Shown here: positions 30,173 to 41,119 of the stretch, in pieces
How positions within the stretch are numbered: position 1 is the first letter of the stretch
How the letters are laid out: each line of letters starts with the position of its first letter
Source of the DNA: Agapetus fuscipes
Taxonomy: Eukaryota; Arthropoda; Insecta; Trichoptera; Glossosomatidae
Direction: 5' to 3'
DNA length: 64,000 nt
Assembly (NCBI GenBank): GCA_951799405.1
Contig: OX637359.1
Coordinates: 3,716,201 to 3,780,200, forward strand
The notes under the pieces: generated by a model
The model's input: only the letters and a program-made list of their open reading frames with translations
Databases searched by the model: none
What the model was told of the DNA's origin: nothing
Position numbers and translations under genes: made by a program

Positions 30173-30375
30173 ATGTGTACTGGAACAATGTGTTTATGAA
30201 AACTGGAAATTGATTTCAAAAATATTCAAAACAACTCTCACATTATCGTGGTTAAAGTTGTATTTTTCATAGCTTAGATTGTGTAGCATGCGATTCTTAA
30301 GACAATTTTATTGAATGGTCGCTTTTGAATCAAATGGTAGATAAGCCAAACAAGCACTGGGGGGACGATTACTTT
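30173..30375. mobile_element. MITE-E without SINE insertion
   Basis: It matches both flanks of the SINE-3 copy in 11880-12465 and so shows the pre-insertion state. Confidence 0.6.
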
Positions 30376-30407
30376 TTGGAAAACCTGTGTGGGATACTTT
30401 ATATATC

Positions 30408-30655
30408 GATACCTTAAAAGTAAAACTGAATAAGTGACATATTAAGCTAACATAGGTTTCTCACATAAATGCACCTTTTCACCTATTTTCTATGATAGAA
30501 AATACTTAAAAGTGTGAAAATCCTGTAGGTTAGGAGATTTTTCATAACTGTTTCCTTATAATTAATTCACTAACTATGAGAAGATACACACAATAAAATG
30601 TTTTGTCCACGATTTCTCAAATCAGGGAGTCAGAAATTATTCAGTTTTACCTTTA
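30408..30655. mobile_element. MITE-F, uninterrupted copy
   Basis: The ends AAAGTAAAACTGAATAAG and TTATTCAGTTTTACCTTT are inverted repeats. Confidence 0.72.
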
Positions 30656-30679
30656 ACGCAATTCAGCTATAATCCAGAG

Positions 30680-31460
30680 TCATAATAAAAGAAGAGCCTG
30701 TATGAAGAAGGTTATGACTCTGGAAGAAATGAAAGAAGTATGTAAGGACAGAAAGAAATGGCGGGTGATCTGTAATGCTGGCGGCTAGGGTTTATTAAAT
30801 TGGAATTTGTTTTCTGTTTGTTGTTATTATTTAGTGATGAATAAAATGTAATTTGTCGTCCGGTCGATAGCTCAGGTGGTAGAGTGCTTGCATTCCATGC
30901 CGAAAGCTCGGGTTCGAATCCCACCGAGGGTCTCAGAAATGTTTTCCCGTTTCGGTGTTTATTTCAAAACCGAAAATAAAAATACCGGCAAGGTTTACTC
31001 AGCCTTCACAAAAAATGAGTACCAGCACTCTCGGGAGCTGGGAAAACTCCACTTCAACTGAAGTGGTTGGCGAAAGGCCGGCCCCCTTACCTGTAAAAAT
31101 AAATAGGTTCAACTCACCACATGCGACCCCTTCGGGGATAACGCGCCAAGAAGTTACACTATATGTGTAGCTTAGTTGCGTTGCGTTTGCGTTTGCGTCG
31201 TGTATGTTCCTTGACTTATAGGTTGGTATGCGGCTGACCACCCATGCTGTAAAAATGGTTCACTTTGCCAATGTCACCCCTGTCTCAGGGAAGGACGGCA
31301 AGAGTTGCAGGGTGTATGTCCATTGGAGATTTGGTTTTTATGTTGTAGGTTTACATAAGGCATGTGCAAGCGCGAACTTGTACGTGTCTGGTTGTGAGAA
31401 TGCATGTAATGTGAATCTCCAATGTAACATATCTTTGCAACTTAGATTAGATTAGATTAG
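30680..31460 (+). mobile_element. LINE-A 3' end split by SINE-1
   Basis: The LINE-A frame end (GAAAGAAATGGCGGGTGATC..GGCGGCTAGG), the 3' UTR to about 30858 and the tail block (31205-31460, ending in three GATTA units) belong together. A near-complete SINE-1 lies between them (30862-31190). Confidence 0.8.
30862..31190 (+). mobile_element. SINE-1, well preserved
   Basis: Head GGTCGATAGCTCAGGTGGTA, box B GGGTTCGAATCCCACC, AAGGCCGGCCCCCTTACC, end ACACTATATGTGTAGCTTAG followed by TTGCG/TTTGCG repeats. A good reference copy of this family. Confidence 0.85.
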
Positions 31461-31479
31461 AAGCTACACAGTACACATG

Positions 31480-31845
31480 TATTGTAATTTCTCGCCTGTG
31501 TTATCTCCGAAGGGGTCACATGTCGCATGCGATTAGGGACCTATTTATTTTTATGGGTAAGGGAGCTGGCCTCACACCAACCAACCAACAACCTTCAGTT
31601 GTAGTGGGGGTTTCCCAGCTTTTGCATTTACCAACTGAGCTATCACTCGGACATTTTACGAGCTTGGTCGTCGCTACAAAGCTCCAATTCTCAAGCAAGA
31701 CCCAGTTGCTGTTAGGCTGGATGGATTTTGGATGACCGGTCTTTGGTAAAGGTAGTTTTTTTTGTGCTCCGTCGGGGTTCGAACCCACAACCTTCCATTT
31801 AGGAGTCCAAAATGCTACCACTGGACTACGGACCGGCTACGGTGT
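31480..31845 (-). mobile_element. Composite SINE-2 / SINE-1
   Basis: On the minus strand, SINE-2 (31845-31660, head TAGTCCAGTGGTAGCATT) joins SINE-1 (31655-31480) after GACGACCAAGCTCGTAAAAT. The SINE-1 head has an internal deletion. Confidence 0.8.
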
Positions 31846-31982
31846 TGATAATAGAAAAATGGATAGGCACATTTTAATAAAGGGAAAATATTGATGTCAC
31901 TTGGCTGGAAAAGAGACAGGAAAGAGAATCCAAATTTCCATAAAAAAAATGTTTGTATTCCTATAACAAATTTACATCAGTA

Positions 31983-32211
31983 CCCTGAGTACGAGTTGCA
32001 AAACTTGAGTAAAGTTAAGTTTACGGAAAATATTAAAGCGTGATTTCTCCCAAAATCTGCCGTTTTTGTTTCTTGTGGTCTTAGAAAAACAGTTACAGCG
32101 ATGAAGAAAATCAAAATCAAACAAACAAAAACGGCAGATTTCGGGGGAAATAACTATTTAATAATTGCCGTAAACTTTACTTTACTCAAATTTAGCAACT
32201 CGTATTAAGGG
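31983..32211. mobile_element. TA-MITE-2
   Basis: CCCTGAGTACGAGTTGC and GCAACTCGTATTAAGGG are inverted ends flanked by TA. A second copy is at 51070-51295. The centre carries CTGCCGTTTTTGTTTCTTG and its complement, so most of the element is one hairpin. Confidence 0.72.
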
Positions 32212-32221
32212 TACAGTAACT

Positions 32222-32350
32222 CGAATAGAAAACATTTTCTTGACCCACCTCGATTGTGTTAATATAAAAAATGTATAAAATTAAATCAGTCTATACACTT
32301 TCGATTTACGCATTCGAGTTGAAATTGACGCAATGGTTTTTACTAGGGAT
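32222..32350. mobile_element. TA-MITE-1, degraded
   Basis: ACCTCGATTGTGTTAATA, an AAAATGTATAAAATTAAATC core and ACGCAATGGTTTTTACTAGG match the family. The ends are incomplete. Confidence 0.5.
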
Positions 32351-32534
32351 ACTTCTTTCTCTATTGTCGAATCTAATTTTCCACACAATGTAGGTAATAA
32401 TGAAGAGGTCGGCAAAATTTTACCATCCTCTATCTTTTTTATTCAACTAACTTCTGTTCTATAAATCAGAGTTTTCCAATCTTTTTGAATACGTTCACCT
32501 TCATAGGTTAAAAAATCAAGCAACCAACCAACGA

Positions 32535-32770
32535 CCAACGACGTTACCATGTTGAAAGTACCGGTTCCCATAGATCACCGAAGTTAAGCAACATTGGGCG
32601 CGGATAGTACTTGGATGGGTTACCGCTCAGGTACACCGCGTGTCGTTGGCATCTTGGACCGGTCCGTAGTCCAGTGGCAACACTTCGGACTCGTAAATGG
32701 AAGGTTGTGGATTCGGATCCCGGCAGAGCACAAAAATATACCATTTATATTTCGGTTTACCCGGCGCTTC
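32535..32770 (+). mobile_element. Composite SINE-2 with 5S rRNA head, 3' truncated
   Basis: 32535-32650 is 5S rRNA-like: GATCACCGAAGTTAAGCAAC, ATTGGGCGCGGATAGTACTT and the terminal CGTGTCGTTGGC. It is followed by CTTGGACCGG, the tRNA-like head TAGTCCAGTGGCAACACTTC and box B GGATTCGGATCC. The body is lost after about 32755. It is not a real 5S gene because there is no T-run terminator after the 5S part. Confidence 0.85.
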
Positions 32771-33013
32771 CATGCATTTTACGACCAAGAAGACGCTACT
32801 GGATTCATTAAAAATTGGAAAATGTGAAAGGGGAGTAGGTAATTATGTTTTTATTGCAGAGTATAGAGAATCCAATCCAGCATTTGTAGTTAGTAGAGTA
32901 GGGACTTAATTCACTTATCTATTTTATAATAACTAACGCTTTAGCTCATCACACCGTCGGCATGTACATAAAAAATCTTTTTAGTGTTGATCTGTTAACA
33001 CAGTGAAAGTCCA

Positions 33014-33905
33014 TTTTTATAAATATTTAAAAATATAAATGGTAAAACATTGTTTTAATTCACTTTATTTTATTTGTTTATGCTCGAATATTTTCGCCTA
33101 ATGAGGCATCTTCAAGAGCAGAATGGTTACAAATATATTTTTATAAAATAATTTTCAAAACAATTTTCAAAACAAAAGCAAAATTCATAGACAATTTTTT
33201 TTTTTTTTTAAACACAAATGTAAGGTTCAACAATAAGGATAAAGTAGATAAATTGAATATGGGTGGAGTTTATAAAATTAAATGTAATGACTGTGAGGCT
33301 TTATATATTGGTGAGACAGGGAGATCAGTACGCACAAGATTTAAAGAAGATTCCAGAGCACTCAGAGGCTTATCTGCATACTCTGAGATGGCAGACCATT
33401 GCATTGATAAAGACCATACTTTCGATATTACCAATGTAGAGGTAATGCACTCTGAGTGTGAAGTGAGGAGACTGATGGCTCTGGAAGCGTTGGAAATCTA
33501 CAAAAATAAAAATAAAGACTTAGTGAATGTGCAGATTCCCTATGTTTCACCAATATTGCAATAATTTGTTTTTTATTTGTTATTATTATTATTATTTTTA
33601 TTTAACTAACATATTTTATTTTTATTGTATTAAAAATTTTAATTTCATTATACCTAACAATAATGCATTTTTGAATCTTACATTTGTGTTTAAAAAAAAA
33701 AAATTTGTCTATGAATTTTGCTTTTGTTTTGAAAAAAAGTTGTTTTGAAAATTGTTTTGAAAATTATTTTATAAAAATATATTTGTAACCATTCTGCTCT
33801 TGAAGATGCCTCATTAGGCGAAAATATTCGAGAATAAACAAATAAAATAAAGTGAATTAAAACAATATTTTACCATTTATATTTTTAAATATTTACATAA
33901 AAAAT
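33014..33905 (+). mobile_element. Penelope-like element fragment with inverted ends
   Basis: The left segment (33014-33235) and right segment (33672-33905) are inverted repeats of about 220 bp around the coding piece. Both contain GAAGATGCCTCATTAGGCGA or its complement, which has the layout of a degenerate hammerhead (stem GCCT-loop-AGGC followed by GAAAA). Inverted terminal arrangements of the pLTR are common in Penelope-like elements. Confidence 0.75.
33253..33564 (+). CDS. GIY-YIG endonuclease domain of a Penelope-like element
   Basis: An open frame of about 104 codons carries GVYKIKCNDCEALYIGETGR and RTRFKE, i.e. the GIY-YIG pattern (here G-V-Y and Y-I-G) followed by the catalytic arginine, and near the end a glutamate in MALEALEIYK. 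C-x-x-C occurs between the two halves, as in the Penelope family. The reverse-transcriptase domain that normally precedes it is missing (5' truncated), so the piece is a relic although its frame is intact to the stop. In full elements the domain nicks DNA for target-primed insertion. Confidence 0.82.
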   Translation: MNMGGVYKIKCNDCEALYIGETGRSVRTRFKEDSRALRGLSAYSEMADHCIDKDHTFDITNVEVMHSECEVRRLMALEALEIYKNKNKDLVNVQIPYVSPILQ

Positions 33906-33989
33906 CGTTTATAAACTATATTTTTCAAAGAGAAAAAAGACCGATAGCGTTCGTGATTGTAAAATGCAGGTGTAAAAATAAATATATAT

Positions 33990-34205
33990 TGTAATCTAAG
34001 TTGCAAAAATAAGTTGATGCAAGCTCATAAGCAGGCACATGTAAGTTCACGCTTATACATGCTGCATGCGTACAAAACAAGCCAAACCTTCCACAAGAAC
34101 ATTTGCTTTGCAACTCCTGCCGCCTTGCTTTGAAACCGGGTAAAAGTGAACCAATTTTTTATAACATGGAGGGTAATCCATATATACCAAACTATTAGTC
34201 GAGAA
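33990..34205 (-). mobile_element. LINE-A 3' tail block
   Basis: On the minus strand it ends TTTGCAACTTAGATTACAAT. The start boundary near TCGACTAATAGTTTGGTATA is eroded. Confidence 0.65.
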
Positions 34206-34299
34206 ACTGACAAAAAATTATTTGTTTGCCTATTCCTTAGCAAAACACGGACGGGTGAAGACACAATTGTTTTTTTTTATTGTAGAGTAGAAATTTTTC

Positions 34300-34430
34300 A
34301 CTTTCCGGGAACTCCGCCAGGGGTCGCGACCCTGTACTGTATCCTGCCGCCGTTCCACTAGGGGTGGCCGGTACCTCCGCAGATGCGCCTCCACTTTTTT
34401 CTGTCCTTACAAACCACTTTCATTTACCCG
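34300..34430 (-). mobile_element. LINE-A-like 3' end fragment
   Basis: The minus strand reads GTAAGGACAGAAAAAAGTGG, GGCCACCCCTAGTGGAACGG, matching 180-270 and 56480-56545. Confidence 0.5.
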
Positions 34431-34549
34431 CAGATTAAAAAACACTGCTTTATATTGTTAATTTATCAAACGTTTAATACTCGTACTTTGAATGCAAACA
34501 ATAGAAACTTTGACATTCCATGTGAAATAAATAGTGGTATACAACATCG

Positions 34550-34690
34550 GATAAACTTCCCTGGATCGCGTAAAAAGAAAAATGTATGAAATATACAAAA
34601 TTACCCCTATTGAGTGAAACAGTTTTCATACATTTTTCCATTAACGCGATCGAGGGGAATATTCACAATGTTTTATACTAGAAGTATTGT
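34550..34690. mobile_element. TA-MITE-1 copy
   Basis: GGATCGCGTAAAAAGAAAAA and TTTCCATTAACGCGATCGAG are inverted. The right terminus is AATGTTTTATACTAGAAGTA. Confidence 0.6.
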
Positions 34691-34856
34691 TTATGTTTTT
34701 GCTTCAAGTTTAGGGTTCATCCTATTGTTCTAATTTATTAAAATTAATTTCATTCCTATGTCTAGTTTTCAATTATTTACATATACAATGGAAGTCGTAC
34801 AGAATCAAAGGCGGCAAAAAAATTTCAACTGAGCTGCGCATATAAAACATATAGTG

Positions 34857-35390
34857 ACTGGTCTGTAGTCTAGTGGTTAATGCTACGGACTCGTAATCCA
34901 AAAGTCATGAGTCCGATTCCTGATGAAGAACAAAAAAAAAAATTGTCTGGTCACCAAAAAATCATCTAGCCTTACAGAAAATGGGTCTTGATTGAGAATT
35001 GTCACTTTGTTTTTTGCACGAGGACCAAGCTCGCAAAAAGTCCGGTCGATAGCTCAGATGGTAGAATGCTTGCATTCCATGCCGAGATCTAGGGTTCGAT
35101 CCCACCGAGAGTGTCAGAAATGATATCCTGCTTCACTGGTTATTTCAATTCCAAAATAAAATACGGCCAAGGCTTGCTCAGCATTCACGTTTTGTGGGGT
35201 TTTCCCAACTCTTCCGGGATCTGGGAAACTCCCACTTTAACTAAAATGGGTTGTTCAAGGTTCTTGCCTGTAAAGAAAGTAGATTCCACACGCTACAAAG
35301 ACGTCTTCGGGTTGCACTGTGGTAAGAAATTGCAATACATGTGCAGTTTAGTTGCGCTTGCGTTGCGAAATGTGCGGACTACATTTTTTT
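34857..35390 (+). mobile_element. Composite SINE-2 / SINE-1
   Basis: SINE-2 (TAGTCTAGTGGTTAATGCTA head, box B GAGTCCGATTCC, body to GAGGACCAAGCTCGC) passes through a short A-rich joint into SINE-1 (GGTCGATAGCTCAGATGGTA at 35042 to about 35390). Confidence 0.8.
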
Positions 35391-35399
35391 AGGATCTTT

Positions 35400-35890
35400 G
35401 ACAAATAGGTTGGTATGAAGCTGAGCTCCCATGCTGTACAAATTTGGTTCACTCTTGCCAATGCCACCCTGATTTCAGGAAAAGTCGGTAGGAGCTACAA
35501 GGCTTTTGCTTATGTGAGGTTTGATTTATTTGTATGCACACATCGCACGTTTAATAATAAAGAGCAATAACTCAAAAAACATAAGTGTTGGGAAATCACG
35601 TTTGAAGTTCAGACACCCAGTACAACTTGTATGGGAATAAAAAGACGACCGATGTTTTATCTCGGTCATATTCGTCCAAATTGAACGGCTGTCGCATTCT
35701 ACCTATTCTTCTCGCATTATTCTTGCGTTTTATTACAAAATCTCTATTTTCCCAAATTTCGAGTTATTTCTCTTTATTATTAAGCGTGCGACATGTAGCC
35801 TTTGTAAGCGCGAACTTATGCGTATCTGCTTATGGGAATGCATTTAATATGAATCTCAAATGTCAATATATCTTTGCAACTTAGATTATA
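35400..35890 (+). mobile_element. LINE-A 3' tail block split by a TTAA-flanked MITE
   Basis: Block parts 35400-35549 and 35784-35890 are continuous when 35554-35779 is removed. The block ends in an imperfect GATTA stretch that meets a second, inverted block at 35892. Confidence 0.72.
35554..35779. mobile_element. MITE flanked by TTAA
   Basis: TAATAAAGAGCAATAACTC and GAGTTATTTCTCTTTATTA are inverted ends, with TTAA on both sides (35550-35553, 35780-35783). TTAA duplication is the piggyBac hallmark, although the ends do not start CCC. Confidence 0.68.
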
Positions 35891-35891
35891 T

Positions 35892-36155
35892 CTAATATAA
35901 TCTAATCTAATCTAAGTTGCAAAGATATGTTACATTGGAGATTCACATTACATGCAGTCCCACAACAAAACACGTACAAGTTCGCGCTTGCACATGCCTC
36001 ATGTGAACCTACAACATAAAAACCAAATCTCAAATGGACATACACCCTGCAACTCTTGCCGTCCTTCCCTGTAACAGGGGTGACATTGGCAAAGTGAACC
36101 ATTTTTTACAGCATGGGTGGTCAGCCGCATACCAACCTATAAGTCAAGGAACTTA
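35892..36155 (-). mobile_element. LINE-A 3' tail block, tail-to-tail with its neighbour
   Basis: A complete block on the minus strand from TTCCTTGACTTATAGG to GCAACTTAGATTAGATTA. Confidence 0.75.
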
Positions 36156-36198
36156 TCTATCTATAATACCTATAAGGAAAGGTATTATAGATAGATAA
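36151..36198. repeat. Short perfect hairpin
   Basis: TTATCTATCTATAATACCT and AGGTATTATAGATAGATAA form 19-bp arms around a 9-bp loop. No known function. From 36200 to 36650 nothing else is recognised. Confidence 0.8.
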
Positions 36199-36654
36199 AA
36201 TATCTAGAATAAAGAAACCTCTCAGTTATCAAACCTTTGAATGGGCGACGCTGTGAAAATGATAAACTACATTTTATTATGTTTGATTGACGTGGTGGGA
36301 GTATAGGTTCGGATCCCGTGTCATCTATCAACCCGGCTCGTGATCTACTCCGTGCACTATAAATCAAAATTAGAGTACTGGGGCGGAAAATGACCCAGAT
36401 ACCATCGACTTGTTTATTTTTGCTATCACGCGTGGCACACACTCGTGCCGCAACGAAATTCCAACGAGATGTTTTTTGCGAAAAAAAAATTAACAAGCAA
36501 AAAAAAATATTTGGTATAATTAAGAAAGATTTATTCTTAATTAAAAGATTGTGAAATGAAAATATGTTTTATTTTTATTTTGTGGAGGTTTTATAAAAAA
36601 TCTAGCGGTTACATTCTATAAAAGCGATTCTAGCGGTTCGCGCCTACACATTCT

Positions 36655-37078
36655 GCATGTGTCTAAATCTAAATCTAAGCTGCAGAGATATGTATCATTT
36701 GAGATTCCTATTAAATGCGTTCCCCCAAGCAGCCACGCATAATTTTGCGCTTACACATGCCGCATGTGGACCTACAATATACAAAAAAACCCAACCTCAA
36801 ATAAACATTAGCCCTGCAACTCTTACCGACCTTCCCTGAAGCAGGGGTGACATTGGCAAAGTGAAACATTGTTTACAGTATGGGTGGTCAGCCGCATATC
36901 AACCTATCAGTCAAGGACTGTCTAATGTGTGCATACAAATAAAATATTAAAAAACCTCACACGAACAAAAACCTTGCAACTTCTGCCGCCTCTCCCTGAA
37001 ACCGGGGTGGCATTGGCAAAAGTGAACCAATTTTTGCAGCACGGGGGGCCAGCTTCATACCACCCTATCAGTCAACGA
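36655..37078 (-). mobile_element. Two LINE-A tail blocks in tandem
   Basis: 36655-36920 is a complete block ending in GATTTA repeats. 36930-37078 is the 5' half of an older block with AAACCGGGGTGGCATTGGC-type variants. Both stop at the same CTTGACTGATAGG-type boundary. Confidence 0.7.
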
Positions 37079-37084
37079 GCGAGA

Positions 37085-37388
37085 AAATATTAAATAAAAT
37101 TAGTCTAATGGTTAACACTTCTGGACTCGTGAATGGAAGGTTTTGCGTTCGAATCCCAGCGGGGCACAAAAAATATACCATTTATATTTTCATATTCGCT
37201 GGGTGAACAATTCAAATTTCTTTACCAAGGACCGGCCATTACAGGCACATCCAGCCTTACAGCAACTGGGTCTTGCTTGAGAATTGTCGCTTTCTACAGC
37301 GACGACCAAGCTCGCAGAGGGATCTTGAGGTGTGATACACACAAAAGCAGCGTTACCAAATAAATAATCCTAAAATATTATTATATAC
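37085..37388 (+). mobile_element. SINE-2 with LINE-C tail
   Basis: TAGTCTAATGGTTAACACTT head, box B GCGTTCGAATCCC, body, then GCTCGCAGAGGGATCTTGAG..AATAAATAATCCTAA and ATT repeats. Confidence 0.78.
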
Positions 37389-37389
37389 A

Positions 37390-38285
37390 TAAACCTGTTT
37401 GTTAAAAATACTTTTTACCATGAGTCATAATATCCATAGATTGTTCCAGAATCGCAGAAGGTAGCCACATTATGCACTTACATGTTAGGTATTTTAAAAG
37501 AATTCTTTGAAAAGGTCAAATATGCATTGTCATCATTGACATACTAATGATTGTCAATAAAGAACAAATGTGCTGACAATGTAGGTTAAGAATTTGTATT
37601 TGTGGGGCAATGCATAGAAATTTCTGGATTTATATGATTAATATAGTCTTAATAAGGAAAAAGTATGTACCATTTAGTAGTATAAAAGAAGGAATCAATG
37701 ACTCAATAAATTAGTATCATCTGACCATTGATCATCGGAGTTTTCTTCCCTTGAATCAGAGCTGGTGCTCCGGCACACAACTGGGCGAGTCTCGAGTAAG
37801 CCTAAGTTGGTGTCGTCAAAAGCAGAGAAAAAAGAAGAAGAAAAAAGAGTTCTCCGTTGTACCGACGACGCCAAACAAGGTTATCTTTCACCGTACACTT
37901 AGCCACCCCTAGAGGAACGGCGACAGCGTTACAGTCATTTTAAAATCTGTGTGATTTTTTTTTTTACATATTATTTCTGTTTGTATACGTGGTCTTTGTC
38001 ATTCCACGCCTCTATACTGCATCTGTGTGTCCGGAACTTGGCGGTATAGGGTTCCCTTCCGGTCCGGTTATTTTGAGAGCAGCCCTCTGTTTGACTGACC
38101 CTTTTTCCCTTTTTCCCTTCGTAAATGGCAGTGCTGTCTTCACAATGGTTTGTTCCAAATCCCTCAAATTGTTTTAAATACACAAACACTCATCATCATC
38201 AGGAGAGACTTATGGTTGGTAGGTATTGTTACGATTTACGAATTAAATTTAATAAAAACTTCGCCTTTATCTATAATAATAATAT
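37390..38285. other. Unassigned; possible LTR-like promoter region
   Basis: AGTATAAAAGAAGGAATCAA (near 37679) is TATA-like with AATAAATTAG 30 bases on, an arrangement seen in LTRs. CACCCCTAGAGGAACGGCGA (37905) is a LINE-A-like tail. The minus-strand frame at 37971-38189 shows no motif I recognise. Confidence 0.3.
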
Positions 38286-38286
38286 A

Positions 38287-38790
38287 ATAATCTATAATCT
38301 AAGTTGCAAGGATATATTCATTTAAAGCTCTCAGATGTATGCCCACAAACCAACAAGTGTAGTTCGCGCTTACAAATGCTGATTGTGTACTTACAAATAA
38401 AATCCAAACCTCAAATGAACATAAGCCCCACAACTTTTGCCGACCTTCCCTGGAACAGGGGTGACATCGGCAAAGTGAACAATTTTTTACAGTATGGGTG
38501 GTCAGCCTCATACCAACCTATAAGTCAAGGAATATGAATAATAAATTACATTTAAATATAAAAAAGAACAAAACCTTACAATGAAATCGATACAAAAAAA
38601 GTCAAAAATTTCCTTTGCAAAAAATGTAGCAAATGAATACACCAACATTAGAAATCAACATTGCAGATTAGCCGCCACTTCTTCCTGTCCTTGCATACTT
38701 CTTTCATTTCATCCAGAGTCATAACCTTTTTCATACAAGTCCTCCTTTTATTATGACTCTGGATATCCCATTCATTCGCTATTAAACTTT
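38287..38790 (-). mobile_element. LINE-A 3' end
   Basis: The end of the coding frame (CCAGAGTCATAATAAAAGGA on the minus strand), the 3' UTR and the complete tail block ending GCAACTTAGATTATAGATTA. Confidence 0.75.
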
Positions 38791-38794
38791 ACGC

Positions 38795-39115
38795 TTTACA
38801 AAATTTATTAAAAGATTCCGCTCACATTTGGTTCGAACAGACTTCACTTTTGTACTGTGTGGCTCGCCAGCTTCAATACTAGTCTCTCTTCAAAGCATCG
38901 TGATCACTTTTTACCTATAGGGTTATTCTGGCACACGCCAGACCACGCTAGAATCTTCTTAGAAGATTCGAACGAATGCTCGCTCACACCATCCAACAAA
39001 TACAAATATATTTAAAAAGGTGCCTACCTAACATCTAGAGACACAGCCACACTCAGTCAAGTAGAAACACACATCCACTTTTGTACTGTGTGGCTCGCCA
39101 GCTTCGATACAATGC
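38795..39115 (-). mobile_element. LTR-like block, family 2
   Basis: On the minus strand it contains GAACCAAATGTGAGCGGAAT and TTAATAAATTTTGTAAAGCG. A 30-bp stretch with ACTTTTGTACTGTGTGGCTC is repeated at 38845 and 39077. Confidence 0.45.
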
Positions 39116-39124
39116 AGCTTTAGT

Positions 39125-39480
39125 CCTTTATATAGTACTAGCAGACCAAACCGCGCTCTCGCACGGTTGGCTGCTAGGCCCTCCGGGCAGGTTTTAGTCT
39201 GGCTTCGCCATAATTTTTTGCCCATATGTTCTTTATTTCATTGAATGCTTTAAGATATAATTTAATAAATTTTGTGATAAAAAGGTGTTTGAATTCTTTT
39301 CAAGTTCCGAATATCTTGAATCCACGAAAGACGAATTTAAGTTAAATAGCCTGCCTACTCGTTCTGCGCACGATAACGGCATTTTAGTTTGTAATCCGGC
39401 TTCGCCAGCACACTTTACCCCTGCTCTGATTTTTAAAAGATCCATGAGAACTGACCAACAACAACAACAAAAAGTGGGAA
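39125..39480 (+). mobile_element. Dispersed repeat shared with 57.6 kb
   Basis: ACTAGCAGACCAAACCGCGC, GCTGCTAGGCCCTCCGGGCA and TAGTCTGGCTTCGCCATAAT recur at 57585-57770. An open frame at 39285-39506 (LPTRSAHDNGILVCNPASPA) may be a decayed transposon piece. Family not recognised. Confidence 0.45.
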
Positions 39481-39710
39481 ATTTTATGGTAGAATCCCAG
39501 GCCTGATCGTGCTACTTCCTATTGTTGTGCAGGTGCTGAAGTCTTTATCCTGCTTTTTATTTCTGCTCTTTATTTTTCTGGTGATGGTGTATCATGTTTG
39601 CTTGACACGTTCATTATCATTGAAGTGTATAGCTTGTTTTTTCTGCTTTTTGTCGTTTTGCTGGTAATAGTATCTTAAGCGTACCTGTGTTGCTTTCAAT
39701 TGCCTTACAG

Positions 39711-39850
39711 GACTTAATAAAACATGGCGGTTCCTGAACAGCTGATACATTTTATATGGGTCAACGATCAGTCGTTCAGGCACCATTATGTTGTATTCCG
39801 TCCTATCTTCAAATCGGTACGTTAAGATCTATTGATGGTTGTCAAGACTT
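39711..39850. other. Ambiguous exon-like segment, open on both strands
   Basis: On the plus strand, CTTACAG/GACTTA and TCG/GTACGT enclose an ATG-led 31-codon frame (MAVPEQLIHFIWVNDQSFRH..). On the minus strand, AATAG/ATCTTA and CCT/GTAAGG enclose 40 codons including YNIMVPERLIVDPYKMYQLF. Both have splice-like borders and only one can be real, if either. It sits between repeats and may be part of a retroelement. Confidence 0.25.
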
Positions 39851-39971
39851 CCACCCCAGGAAGGCTAACAATTCGATAAACAGTGTAAACTCAGATGTAG
39901 CCAAAGCAGACATACATACGTAGCTGGAGATCAAAGGCGATGGACAGGCGAGACTGGAGGAGAATTCTGTA

Positions 39972-40757
39972 GCGATATTCTGCTAAATTCCTTACACTTT
40001 GGATATGAATCCAAATCAGAGCTTGCTAGCGCTTACGAAAGAACTCTGTTATGTTATTTTATAAAAACATTGAAAGAACAATCCCGAAGTGTGCAGTGTA
40101 TGTTTGTGGGCCGAACGGAGCCGAACGGTCACGGAAGCGGCCGAACTGCACCGTGTGAACTAATCGGGCCGTCGGTCATCAGTTCCCGGCGAGATGTGAA
40201 GTGAGTCAGACGTTAGCGACCAAGCACCAAGCGGTGCAAGAGGGGGCACTACGATGGAGCTCCCTCCCCCTCCATCTACTTGGATTTCCTGCCAGCAAGG
40301 CACCCGCCTTGTGGACCAGAGGCATAGGAGCGCCCACCCAGGGGCTCCCACGTGTGAAGGCGTCCGCCTTGTGAGCCGCCGCTAGCCTGGGGCGCTGGCC
40401 CAGGCCTTCCGTTTAGAACTCCAGCCAACGGAATAGGGAGTGTTCTAGTGACAACCTGTAGGTCGTGCCAATCCTTAAATTCCCCTTTTTCCCCATATTA
40501 ATAGATTAAATAAACCCTTATTTGTTCATGTTAAACTTATCTTTTAATTATACAACCTTCCCAAGATATAAGTAAGCAATACCAAAGAAAGAACCCCACG
40601 CCCTGAGAGTGATGCTGATGAGAGCTAGCCGGATGTAAGTATCCTGAAGATACCTTTCAATCAAAAATAACAACTCCTTAAATAAAAAATCACAGTTCAC
40701 CTTATTTTTGGACACGAATCGCTATCATAAGGTCGTAAGGAATTTAGCAGAATAGCG
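39972..40757. mobile_element. Element with 26-bp inverted ends holding the GC-rich repeat
   Basis: ATTCTGCTAAATTCCTTAC (left) and GTAAGGAATTTAGCAGAAT (right) are inverted. Between them, 40050-40670 is the inverted partner of 11146-11780. The 11 kb copy shows no such ends, so either they were lost there or the repeat is an insert inside another element. Confidence 0.6.
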
Positions 40758-41119
40758 CTTCTGGATTCAGCTAAAGCCCACTCATGATGACGACGATGAA
40801 CCGCTCTCTGTGCTATCTCATTCGGTCGGGATGAAGGTTACCGAGCAGTGCCGGAAACAGCCGATTGACGGTCGAGATTACCCGATTATTTATGCATGTC
40901 CAGTGATGGTCCGAACATAAAACCCCCACCTCCTTTCTGGGATTAGCCCTAATGGAAAAGTGAAAGAGTTTATCTTTCGCCAAAATGTTTCGCCGAATTT
41001 ATCCTGTAAATGTTTTTTTAATCGGCCTTTCGTTTATGATGAATTTGCCTAAATTTACACTCTAAACTCGATTAAAATGAGACATTTTTAAAAAGGTTTT
41101 TTTTTTTAAATTTCTTAAT

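Noticed and set aside
32535..32650. Functional 5S rRNA gene
   Set aside because: The sequence continues without a T-run terminator into a tRNA-like SINE head, and the same junction is seen at two other loci. It is a SINE head.
36185..36496. 103-codon minus-strand frame as a gene
   Set aside because: No start context, motif, splice borders or codon bias. The frame is likely chance in unannotated sequence.
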